From: an uncultured Anaerotruncus sp.
GTDB taxonomy: Bacteria; Bacillota; Clostridia; Oscillospirales; CAG-272
Direction: 5' to 3'
NCBI GenBank assembly: GCA_905210995.1
Contig: CAJLZE010000044.1
Location: 1-17,966, forward strand
DNA: 17,966 bases
Below the pieces are notes generated by a model. That model was given only the letters and a program-made list of their open reading frames with translations, was not told where the DNA came from and searched no databases. How positions within the stretch are numbered: the first letter of the stretch is position 1; each line of letters begins with the position of its first letter. The position numbers were made by a program, and so were the translations under genes. Of the stretch, positions 7,111 to 13,720 are shown piece after piece.

Positions 7111-8305
7111 AGTACGTTCCTTCGGTGTCCGAGACGACCGATCCGGCAAATGAGGTCTTTCGTTTGGATGTCGCTATATGCTCGCCAAGCTTGACACGGA
7201 ACAGTTCCTCGTCTATCGGCAGCGAGACCTCTTTGCCGAGCCATGCGGAGAGGTGCATGGCGTTTGAGAGCATAAGTCCGTTTATACCCTCGCGCCCGTC
7301 CGCGACGAGCGGCGTGCCGTGCAGGACGGCGCCCGCAAAGGCGTTAAGCACTCCCACGTGCTGAGGATTCTTGCCGTCCGTTTCGGCTTCGTACTTTTCC
7401 GACTTCGGCGCGCCGAACGCAGCCGTGCGGTTTTGCTTGGTGAATACCGACTCGGGCACCTCGAGCTTTGTCACCCAAAGCTTTTTGGAGTCGGTCAGCA
7501 GCGTGCCGCCGTCGCAGACTATCTCAAAGCGGTTGGTGCCGGGGACGTCGCCCGTTGAGGTGATGAATGTTCCCGTTGCGCCGTTTTTGTATTCGCAGAA
7601 CACGCTCACGTCGTCCTCGACCTCTATATCGTGCCACTTGCCGAAATACATTTTGGCTTCAAGCTTTGCGGGCATTCCGCATATCCACTGCCACAGGTCG
7701 AGCTGATGCGGACACTGATTGAGCAGAACTCCGCCGCCCTCGCCGCTCCATGTGGCGCGCCAATCGCCCGAGTCGTAATAAAACTGCGGGCGGTACCAGC
7801 TCGTGACTATCCAGCTCGTGCGGCGTATCCCGCCCAGCTCGCCGGAGGCGATGATCTCCTTCATTTTGCGGTAAACGTGGTTCGTGCGCTGATTGAACAT
7901 CATGCCGAACACGAGCTCGGGGTGACGGTCGGCCTCGGCTATCATGCGGCGCACGTCGAGAGTATACACTCCCGCGGGCTTTTCGCACATTACGTGCAGT
8001 CCCGCGCGCAGGGCCTCCACGGTCAGTTCGGGGTGCTGATAATGCGGTACGGCGATAAGGACCGCCGAGCACTTTCCCGACGATATCAGCTCACTGCCCT
8101 CGGCAAAGCAGGCGATGTCGGAAACGTCCGCTCCGTTTTCTCTTGCTTTTCCGAGCGTTTTGTGTACCGCCTCAAGCTTTGCCGGATCACGGTCGGCAAC
8201 GGCGGTGACTTCGATCTCGGGGCACTTGCCCGCAAGTATGTTCGAGAGGTGCTTTGAGCCCATGTTGCCGGCGCCGATTATGCCGAGCGTCAGTTTTTCT
8301 GCCAT
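7109..8305 (-). CDS. Gfo/Idh/MocA family oxidoreductase
   Basis: 398 residues, starting at the ATG at 8305 with AAGGAG seven bases upstream. The N-terminal Rossmann domain opens with GIIGAGNMGSKH (Gly11, Gly13, Gly16), and the conserved EKP is at 108-110. The C-terminal alpha/beta domain contains the active-site stretch GGGVLLNQCPHQLD with His200, the usual catalytic histidine of the family. Members use tightly bound or free NAD(P) to oxidise or reduce sugars, inositols, or the C3 position of glycosides. The YDSGDWRATWSGEGGG segment is typical of the sugar-type subgroup. It lies 12 bases after a TIM-barrel isomerase gene in the same operon. That arrangement recurs in inositol and 3-keto-glycoside pathways, so oxidation of a sugar hydroxyl is the likely role. 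Exact substrate unknown. Confidence 0.93.
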   Translation of the reverse strand: MAEKLTLGIIGAGNMGSKHLSNILAGKCPEIEVTAVADRDPAKLEAVHKTLGKARENGADVSDIACFAEGSELISSGKCSAVLIAVPHYQHPELTVEALRAGLHVMCEKPAGVYTLDVRRMIAEADRHPELVFGMMFNQRTNHVYRKMKEIIASGELGGIRRTSWIVTSWYRPQFYYDSGDWRATWSGEGGGVLLNQCPHQLDLWQWICGMPAKLEAKMYFGKWHDIEVEDDVSVFCEYKNGATGTFITSTGDVPGTNRFEIVCDGGTLLTDSKKLWVTKLEVPESVFTKQNRTAAFGAPKSEKYEAETDGKNPQHVGVLNAFAGAVLHGTPLVADGREGINGLMLSNAMHLSAWLGKEVSLPIDEELFRVKLGEHIATSKRKTSFAGSVVSDTEGTY

Positions 8306-8317
8306 CTGCCGTCTCCT

Positions 8318-9094
8318 TTATCTGCAGCCGAGAGAAGCAAGGTAGTCGTAGCTTCTCTTCATGCATTCAAAGTCGTCGTCCTCATAGCAGCGGTCCTGCT
8401 CGACAAAGGCATATTTGCACCCCGCTTCTTCGGATGCGCGGACGATGGCTTCATAGTTCATATTGCCGCTGCCGACGGGCGCCATGCGTATGGCAAGGTC
8501 GGCGGGACTCCAGCACATATCCTTGAAGTGGATGCAGTCGAGTCTGCCGCGGAGCTTTTCGATCCACTGCACGGGGTCGCCGCCGCCTGCCTGCACCCAG
8601 TAGCAGTCAAGAGTTATGCCCATTTCGTCGGCGGGTATGCGGTCGCATATGTCTTCGATGAGCAGCTTGCCGCTCGCGAGGCGCATAAATTCCATGTTGT
8701 GGTTGTGATACATCAGCTTCATGCCCGCGTCCTTTATCTTCTTTGCGGCGGGAACGGCGTCGGCAATGAATTTTTCGTATATCGCAAGGTCGCAGCCGCT
8801 CTTTTTGAAGTTCGGTATGGAACCGATGCCTATATATGGGGCGCCGAACACGCGGTGGAACTCTATCGTCGCCTCGGTGTCCTGCATTATCCTGTCATAG
8901 TTGAAATGCGTCAGCGGTGCGATGATGCCGCATTCGTCGAGAAGATCCTTCATCCATTTGGGGTCGTAATCGCATACTCCCGAAAGCTGAACGGCGGTAT
9001 AGCCCATGTCGGCTACGCGCTTTATCGTCTCTGCGAGGTCTTCCGGGGTTTTGCAGTGATTTCTGAGTGTGTAAAGCTGTGCTCCGATTATCAT
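8318..9094 (-). CDS. Sugar phosphate isomerase/epimerase-type TIM barrel (second of two)
   Basis: 258 residues from the ATG at 9094, with GAAAGG about 14 bases upstream. The start MIIGAQLYTLRNH is typical for xylose-isomerase-like TIM barrels (PF01261). The expected metal ligands are all present: Glu135 in HNHNMEF, Asp163 in TLDCYW, His189 in CIHFKD and Glu232 in FVEQD. Enzymes of this fold isomerise or epimerise keto-sugars and inosose, or cleave oxidised (3-keto) glycosides by elimination. The next gene, 12 bases on, is the Gfo/Idh oxidoreductase, so the pair probably acts in sequence on one substrate. It is only distantly similar to the TIM barrel before it (9182..10024), so they are not simple recent duplicates. 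Confidence 0.92.
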   Translation of the reverse strand: MIIGAQLYTLRNHCKTPEDLAETIKRVADMGYTAVQLSGVCDYDPKWMKDLLDECGIIAPLTHFNYDRIMQDTEATIEFHRVFGAPYIGIGSIPNFKKSGCDLAIYEKFIADAVPAAKKIKDAGMKLMYHNHNMEFMRLASGKLLIEDICDRIPADEMGITLDCYWVQAGGGDPVQWIEKLRGRLDCIHFKDMCWSPADLAIRMAPVGSGNMNYEAIVRASEEAGCKYAFVEQDRCYEDDDFECMKRSYDYLASLGCR

Positions 9095-9126
9095 TTTTGT
9101 TACCGTAACCTTTCTTCTTTTATAAA

Positions 9127-9154
9127 GTGATCATTACCGGGTGATCATTACCGG
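9127..9154. repeat. Tandem direct repeat, two exact 14-base copies
   Basis: GTGATCATTACCGG occurs twice without a gap (9127..9140, 9141..9154) in the 87-base space between the two TIM-barrel genes. A third GATCATT is at 9180..9186. It could be an operator pair, part of an RNA element, or a slipped-strand duplication. Confidence 0.8.
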
Positions 9155-9178
9155 CGGATAAAATCCCGTTTCCGCCGG
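9151..9178. repeat. Inverted repeat between the two TIM-barrel genes
   Basis: CCGGCGG (9151..9157) pairs with CCGCCGG (9172..9178) over a 14-base loop, directly after the stop of the upstream TIM-barrel gene on the minus strand. No T run follows, so it is not a standard terminator; it may adjust expression within the operon. Confidence 0.5.
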
Positions 9179-9181
9179 GGA

Positions 9182-10024
9182 TCATTTTTCAAGCAGTCCG
9201 CGCAGTGCGGATACCGCATGGTCAAACGCCGCGCGGTTATTTGCGAATTGCAGATGCCCGCCGACGTGATGCTCCTCTCCGTCCTCAAGCGCCGAAAGCC
9301 CGACGAATGCGGTGAGGTGCGGCTCAAGAGTCAGCACGTCGATGCCCGCATCGCGGAAGAGGGGAAGAAGCTCGGGGATGCACCCGACGCCGCAGCCGGC
9401 GGGAACATTTTTGCCGTCGGCGGTCGCATCTTTTATGTGTGCATAGTATACGCGGTCGCCGAGAAGCTTCCATGCCGCGAGCGGATCGGCGCCGCACTGT
9501 ACAAAGTTGGCGGGATCGAACACCGCCGAAAGCCCGGGTAGAGCGTCAAGCAGCATACGGCAGCGCTCGGGCGTGTCGCCGTATATTTTTTTCTCGTTTT
9601 CGTGGCAGAGGAGCGCACCGCACCCGCGTGCGGAGGACATGAATTCATCAAGTCTGCGGCACACCTCGTCAAAAGCGCTGCCGCTGCCGTCGGTGCCGTA
9701 AAAGCTGAAGAGGCGTATGCACTTTGCGCCGGTGATCTCAGCCGTTTCGCACACACGCATGAATTCGTCGCGTGCGGCGGTGAAGTCGTCTCTTATATTG
9801 CTTTTTCCGACGGGTGAGCCTATCGACCATACCGAGATGCCCGAGGCGTCAAGTCTTTTTCTGACGTCCTGCGCCTCGCGTGCGGTAAGAGACGCGACGT
9901 TTTTGCCGTCGATGCCGCGCAACTCGATAAGCCCGATACCGTTTGCCGTCAGCGCGTCGGTCTGCCCGGCGAGCTGCGGCGACGCTTCGTCGGCAAACGC
10001 GCAGAGTCTGAAGTTGTGAGTCAT
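9182..10024 (-). CDS. Sugar phosphate isomerase/epimerase-type TIM barrel (first gene of operon)
   Basis: 280 residues from the ATG at 10024, with AAAGG seven bases upstream; an upstream in-frame extension to 10144 overlaps the promoter and is rejected. It is a second PF01261 barrel: an ASPQL/ELRGIDG opening, CHENEKKIYGDTPE on the active-site strand, FDPANFVQCG with the metal Asp, YYAHIKDA with the metal His, and TLEPHL with the final Glu. The wording of these motifs resembles hydroxypyruvate-isomerase or inosose-type members more than the second barrel does. It is the first gene of the four-gene minus-strand operon and has a near-consensus promoter. Acting with the following barrel and the Gfo/Idh enzyme, it probably carries out an isomerisation, epimerisation or elimination on an oxidised sugar. 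Confidence 0.9.
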   Translation of the reverse strand: MTHNFRLCAFADEASPQLAGQTDALTANGIGLIELRGIDGKNVASLTAREAQDVRKRLDASGISVWSIGSPVGKSNIRDDFTAARDEFMRVCETAEITGAKCIRLFSFYGTDGSGSAFDEVCRRLDEFMSSARGCGALLCHENEKKIYGDTPERCRMLLDALPGLSAVFDPANFVQCGADPLAAWKLLGDRVYYAHIKDATADGKNVPAGCGVGCIPELLPLFRDAGIDVLTLEPHLTAFVGLSALEDGEEHHVGGHLQFANNRAAFDHAVSALRGLLEK

Positions 10025-10058
10025 CGCAATACCTTTCCTTTCGATCTCCTGTAAGGCA

Positions 10059-10087
10059 ATTATACCACATAACACAGCCGTAATCAA
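10059..10087 (-). promoter_or_regulatory. Sigma-A promoter of the TIM-barrel/Gfo-Idh/SBP1 operon
   Basis: TTGATT (10082..10087, minus strand) and a consensus TATAAT (10059..10064) are 17 bases apart. An inverted repeat, ACAGC (10074..10078) and GCTGT (10090..10094), brackets the -35 box and could be an operator. It faces the promoter of the PHP gene across a short divergent region. Confidence 0.8.
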
Positions 10088-10094
10088 TCGCTGT
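10074..10094. promoter_or_regulatory. Possible operator bracketing the -35 box
   Basis: ACAGC-N11-GCTGT, with partial matching of the flanks (TAACACAGC and GCTGTTTA), spans the -35 box of the TIM-barrel operon. Arms this short can arise by chance. Confidence 0.3.
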
Positions 10095-10129
10095 TTACAA
10101 GTTTTTGCGGGACAATTCGGCGTTTTTTG

Positions 10130-10158
10130 TTGCATTAAGGTCAAAAAAGTAGTATGAT
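10130..10158 (+). promoter_or_regulatory. Sigma-A promoter of the PHP/MBL unit
   Basis: TTGCAT (10130..10135) and TATGAT (10153..10158) are 17 bases apart. The ATG at 10154 is inside the -10 box, so it cannot be the start codon if this promoter is used; the TTG at 10190 with its own ribosome site is preferred. Confidence 0.65.
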
Positions 10159-10189
10159 ATATTTATCACAGCAGAAGAAAGGCAATAAA

Positions 10190-10960
10190 TTGAATTTCAA
10201 GACCGAACTGCACTGCCACTCAACGACAGTGTCAAAATGCGCCTCCGCCACACCGGAGACGATAGTTGAAACATACCTTGCGCACGGCTATACGACGGTC
10301 GTGCTGACAGACCATTTTTCGCGCTTCACCTTCAACAACAAAAAGCACGGCGACAGGCGCGGGCACACTCACGCACAGCGTGTGGATTTCTTTCTCGACG
10401 GCACAGAGGCTCTGCGCGCAGCCGCGGGCGACAGGCTCTTTGTGATCCAGGGCTGCGAGCTGAGGCTCAATACCGATGATAACGATTATCAGATATACGG
10501 CGACTCGGGCGATTTTCTGTATGCCAATCCCGATATAATGGATATCGACATTGCCGAGCTTTCGAGAAGAACGCACGAGGCGGGGCTTCTGCTCATTCAG
10601 GCTCACCCCTTCCGCAACGAGATGCGGATAAGCGATCCGCGCCTGCTTGACGGCATCGAAGTCTACAACGGTGCCGTGGGGCATGATTCGCGCAACGACA
10701 TCGCGCTCAGGTGGGCGGAGAGATATCCTCACCTCATCAGGACGTCGGGGAGCGACTATCACAGAACGAGCAACGGGCTCGTTTCGGGCGGCATCGTGAC
10801 CGATGCGCCGATAACGTCAAACACGCAGCTCATCTCGGTGCTCAGGTCGGGGGGATACACGATCCTCGGCGACCCGTATCTGCTTCCCGCAAAGCGGTTT
10901 ATCGCAGAGGGCGGAACGGTCAAAGAAGAAGAAATGCGCCGCGTGGGGCTTATCGACTGA
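10190..10960 (+). CDS. PHP-domain metal-dependent phosphoesterase
   Basis: 256 residues from a TTG at 10190, with GAAGAAAGG seven bases upstream. The PHP metal-site motifs are complete and in order: ELHCHS (His8, His10), LTDH (Asp41, His42), a His-rich loop in HGDRRGHTHAQR, GCEL (Glu), QAHPFRN (His), then GSDYH near the C-terminus (Asp, His). Such proteins hydrolyse phosphate mono- or diesters with a two- or three-metal centre; known members include histidinol phosphatase, 3'-5' RNases and the cyclic-phosphoribose hydrolase PhnPP. The length fits a free-standing PHP enzyme. It is followed after 32 bases by a PhnP-like hydrolase gene, so both may act on one phosphorylated compound. Substrate not readable from the sequence. 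Confidence 0.9.
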   Translation: MNFKTELHCHSTTVSKCASATPETIVETYLAHGYTTVVLTDHFSRFTFNNKKHGDRRGHTHAQRVDFFLDGTEALRAAAGDRLFVIQGCELRLNTDDNDYQIYGDSGDFLYANPDIMDIDIAELSRRTHEAGLLLIQAHPFRNEMRISDPRLLDGIEVYNGAVGHDSRNDIALRWAERYPHLIRTSGSDYHRTSNGLVSGGIVTDAPITSNTQLISVLRSGGYTILGDPYLLPAKRFIAEGGTVKEEEMRRVGLID

Positions 10961-10992
10961 ATTCATACAATACATAAATTTAGGAGGGTAAC

Positions 10993-11775
10993 ATGGAGCT
11001 TCTGTTTCTCGGCACCGGAGCTGCCGACTGGAACATTTCAAAGCGCGTTGAGGGCGAGTTCTTCAGGCGCTTTTCGTCGGCGCTCGTTGACGGAGCGCTG
11101 CTGATCGACCCCGGACCTCACATTTTCGATTTTGCCGAAAAGAACGGCACGCCGGAGCTTTTCCGCAAAGTCCGCTCTGTCGCGGTAACGCATTCGCACG
11201 GAGATCATCTGAACGCCGGGAGCGTTATGCGCCTTGCCGCAGAGACGGACGGAGAGCTGACGGTATATTGCGATCCCGCGGTCGAAAAAAAGCTGACCGA
11301 TGCGGGCGTGACCGGCGTGACTTATGTTCGCCTCACCCCGTTTGAGAGCGTCACGACGCCGGACGGGTATGAGATCATCCCGTGCCGTTCGAATCACGGT
11401 CCCTATCTTCCGGGTGAGAACACGCTCAATTTCATTATCGGACGGGAAGGGCGATCCTTCTTTTACGGGCTTGACTCAGGCTGGATAATGTACGACACAT
11501 GGCTCCGTATCAAAAAGGAACGACCGAATGCGGTGATATTCGAGTGCACGCTCGGCTTTTGTCCGGGCGACGACCGTATGTTCGGTCACACCGGTATCCC
11601 GATGATAGAGATCATGCTCGAGACCATGCGCGCACAGCACGGCCCGGCAGACGATGCAAGGTATTATACCTCGCACATGGCAAGGACGCTGCACGGCAGC
11701 CATGCGGAGCTTGAACGCCAGCTCGCGCACCTTGATGTAACACCTGCATATGACGGCATGATGATAACCGTCTGA
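10993..11775 (+). CDS. Metallo-beta-lactamase-fold hydrolase, PhnP-like
   Basis: 260 residues from the ATG at 10993, with a strong GGAGGG site just upstream. The start MELLFLGTGAADW is typical of MBL-fold phosphodiesterases. All metal ligands are present: His67, His69, Asp71 and His72 in THSHGDH, His135 in NHGPY, Asp161 in GLDSGW and His228 in TSHMART. From memory, the layout and C-terminus (…YDGMMITV) resemble PhnP, the phosphoribosyl-1,2-cyclic-phosphate phosphodiesterase of the C-P lyase pathway, but no other phn genes are here. It is therefore best called a PhnP-like hydrolase, perhaps of a cyclic or diester phosphate. It is co-transcribed with the PHP gene and is probably the last gene of that unit, although no clear terminator is visible. 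Confidence 0.9.
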   Translation: MELLFLGTGAADWNISKRVEGEFFRRFSSALVDGALLIDPGPHIFDFAEKNGTPELFRKVRSVAVTHSHGDHLNAGSVMRLAAETDGELTVYCDPAVEKKLTDAGVTGVTYVRLTPFESVTTPDGYEIIPCRSNHGPYLPGENTLNFIIGREGRSFFYGLDSGWIMYDTWLRIKKERPNAVIFECTLGFCPGDDRMFGHTGIPMIEIMLETMRAQHGPADDARYYTSHMARTLHGSHAELERQLAHLDVTPAYDGMMITV

Positions 11776-11820
11776 CGGCACGGCACATCAATTTTTGTCC
11801 CTGTTTCCGCTAAAGATGAC

Positions 11821-11849
11821 TTGAAAAAACGCATTAGTTGTCTTATAAT
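11821..11849 (+). promoter_or_regulatory. Sigma-A promoter of the ThuA-family gene
   Basis: TTGAAA (11821..11826) and consensus TATAAT (11844..11849) are separated by 17 bases, about 35 bases before the ATG at 11883. This shows the ThuA gene can be transcribed separately from the PHP/MBL pair. Confidence 0.82.
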
Positions 11850-11882
11850 AATATTACAAAATAAAAAGGCAGGAGATACCCA

Positions 11883-12686
11883 ATGGAAAAGATCAAGGTA
11901 ACTATCTGGAACGAATTCAGACACGAAAAGACCGATGCTGCGGCAAAAGCCCTTTATCCCAACGGCATTCATGCCACCATCGGCGATTTTCTTTCAAAGG
12001 ACGAGACGCTTGAGATCCGCCTTGCCGCGCTTGACGATTCGGAGCAGGGTCTGCCCGATTCGCTGCTTAACGATACCGACGTGCTTATCTGGTGGGGACA
12101 TATGGCTCACAAGGAAGTGAACGACGAGCTGGTGACAAAGATACAGCGCCGCGTTCTGCTCGGCAGGATGAGCTTTATCGGTCTGCATTCCGCACATCAC
12201 TCCAAGCCCTTCCGCGCGATACTCGGCACCACGGGCAATCTCCAGTGGGGACGCAATCAGCGCGAGATAATGTGGAATCTGCTTCCCACGCACCCCATTG
12301 CGGCAGGCATTCCTCAGAGCTTCTTCATTGAGGAAGAGGAGCTTTACGCCGAGCCCTTCTTCATCCCGCAGCCGACAGAGCTCATCTTCGGCTCATGGTA
12401 CGAGGACGGCTACATATTCCGCGCGGGCATGACCTTCCTGCGCGATGCGGGCAAGGTGTTTTACTTCCAGCCCGGCCACGAGACCTGCCCGTCCTTCCAC
12501 AACCCCTATGTGCAGCGCATCATAAACAATGCCGTGCACTGGGCAAAGCCGGTCAATCCCGGATATGACATTCACGATTTCTGCCCTCATCCCATCTACA
12601 ACTACGATGAGGTCGAGGCTGCCGGCAAGCTCAAAAAGAACTGCTGCCGCCCCGTTGAGCAGGTGCTGAACATCAAACTCAAATAA
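11883..12686 (+). CDS. ThuA domain-containing protein
   Basis: 267 residues from the ATG at 11883, with AGGAG seven bases upstream. The glutamine-amidotransferase-like ThuA fold (PF06283) is recognised by KVTIWNEFRHE at the N-terminus, LIWWGHMAH, GLHSAHHSKPF and FQPGHETCPSF. ThuA proteins occur with Gfo/Idh oxidoreductases (ThuB) in trehalose, sucrose and related disaccharide utilisation, where the sugar is first oxidised to its 3-keto form; the exact reaction of ThuA is not settled. Here a Gfo/Idh gene is in the neighbouring divergent operon, which fits the same type of pathway. The protein is of usual length and has no signal peptide, so it is cytoplasmic. Confidence 0.92.
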   Translation: MEKIKVTIWNEFRHEKTDAAAKALYPNGIHATIGDFLSKDETLEIRLAALDDSEQGLPDSLLNDTDVLIWWGHMAHKEVNDELVTKIQRRVLLGRMSFIGLHSAHHSKPFRAILGTTGNLQWGRNQREIMWNLLPTHPIAAGIPQSFFIEEEELYAEPFFIPQPTELIFGSWYEDGYIFRAGMTFLRDAGKVFYFQPGHETCPSFHNPYVQRIINNAVHWAKPVNPGYDIHDFCPHPIYNYDEVEAAGKLKKNCCRPVEQVLNIKLK

Positions 12687-12696
12687 TTTATCCGGC

Positions 12697-12724
12697 AAGC
12701 TGCCGCGTCACGGCGCGGCAGCTT
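12697..12724 (+). terminator. Hairpin after the ThuA gene, possible terminator or attenuator
   Basis: An 11-pair stem (AAGCTGCCGCG at 12697..12707 with 12714..12724) has a 6-base loop. Only TTT follows, so termination may be partial; the next gene in the same direction starts at 12762 and has no obvious promoter of its own. Confidence 0.55.
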
Positions 12725-12761
12725 TGCTGCAATAAGCAATGATAATGTCGCGGAGGATACC

Positions 12762-13655
12762 ATGCTTGAAAAGATGATAATGACCGAGACGACAAAGAAA
12801 GAAGCGGCGCTTGAGAGCTGGATGACGAAGCACAATGCCGAAAATCCGCTGCCGCGGGACGTCGTGCCGACGGAAAATGTCGATTATATCGGCGACGGCG
12901 CAGCGTGCCATATGATGGACATTTACCGACCATCGGATGCACCGGGCAGGCTGCCGGTGCTCGTTGATATACACGGGGGCGGCTTTCTGCTCGGCAAAAA
13001 GGAGGCGAACAGGCTATTTGCCGCCGATATATGCCGCCGCGGGTTTGCGGTATTCTGCCCGGAATATCCGCTCGTGCCGGACACCGATATTTTCGGGATA
13101 TTCCGTGCGCTCATAGCGTGCATAAACAGGATAGCCGATATTGCCGGTGAATACGGCGGAGACGCGTCGCGCCTTTTCCTTTGCGGCGACAGCGCGGGCG
13201 CTCATCTTTGCGTTTATCTCGCCGCAATGCAAAAAAACGCCGATATGGCTCGCGCCGCAGGCGTGGAGCCCGTCACGCCGCCGATAAGGGCGCTGGGGCT
13301 TCAGAGCGGTATGTTCTACACAACGCTGCCGGATCAGGTCGGACTGTTCCTCCCGTCTTTGATTTACGGCAAGGACCGCAAAAAAGACCCGTTCTTCAAA
13401 AAGTACGCCGTTCCGGATGTGCCCGACATCACGAAAAGTCTGCCGCCCTGCTTTGTCGTGACGGCGCGCGGCGATTTCCTGCGCAATTACAGCCGCCGCT
13501 TTGCCGCCGCGCTCGAAAAGAGCGGAGCCGAATACACATTCCTTGATATCGACGAAAAGAAAAAGCTTCCGCACGCCTTTGCTGCCATGCTTCCCGAGAC
13601 CGAAGCGGCAAAACGGGCAAACGCGGCAATGACGGAGTTTTTCACGGGAAAATAA
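12762..13655 (+). CDS. Alpha/beta hydrolase, HSL-type esterase
   Basis: 297 residues from the ATG at 12762, with GGAGG five bases upstream. It has the hormone-sensitive-lipase family signatures: the oxyanion-hole HGGGF at 71-75, nucleophile Ser144 in GDSAG, then probable acid Asp238 in TARGDF and His271 in LPHAF, giving a full triad. No signal peptide is seen, so it is cytoplasmic. Enzymes of this family cleave short-chain or aromatic esters, and in catabolic loci often remove acetyl or other acyl groups from sugars or aglycones. It probably depends on read-through from the ThuA promoter. A bidirectional terminator follows and separates it from the convergent MFS gene. Confidence 0.92.
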   Translation: MLEKMIMTETTKKEAALESWMTKHNAENPLPRDVVPTENVDYIGDGAACHMMDIYRPSDAPGRLPVLVDIHGGGFLLGKKEANRLFAADICRRGFAVFCPEYPLVPDTDIFGIFRALIACINRIADIAGEYGGDASRLFLCGDSAGAHLCVYLAAMQKNADMARAAGVEPVTPPIRALGLQSGMFYTTLPDQVGLFLPSLIYGKDRKKDPFFKKYAVPDVPDITKSLPPCFVVTARGDFLRNYSRRFAAALEKSGAEYTFLDIDEKKKLPHAFAAMLPETEAAKRANAAMTEFFTGK

Positions 13656-13667
13656 GCCCGATAAAAG

Positions 13668-13720
13668 AAAAAACAGCATATCTCCGCATACATGGCGGCG
13701 ATATGCTGCTTTTTATTTTT
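13668..13720. terminator. Bidirectional terminator between convergent genes
   Basis: CAGCATATC (13674..13682) pairs with GATATGCTG (13700..13708); after one mismatch four more pairs extend the stem inward. On the plus strand it is followed by TTTTTATTTTT, and on the minus strand by TTTTTTCTTTT (reading 13673 downwards). It ends both the esterase and the MFS transcripts. Confidence 0.88.

Noticed and set aside
11821..11849. A catabolite-response (cre) site in the ThuA promoter
   Set aside because: TGAAAAAACGCA resembles the left half of a cre site but has two extra bases, and the right half does not match.
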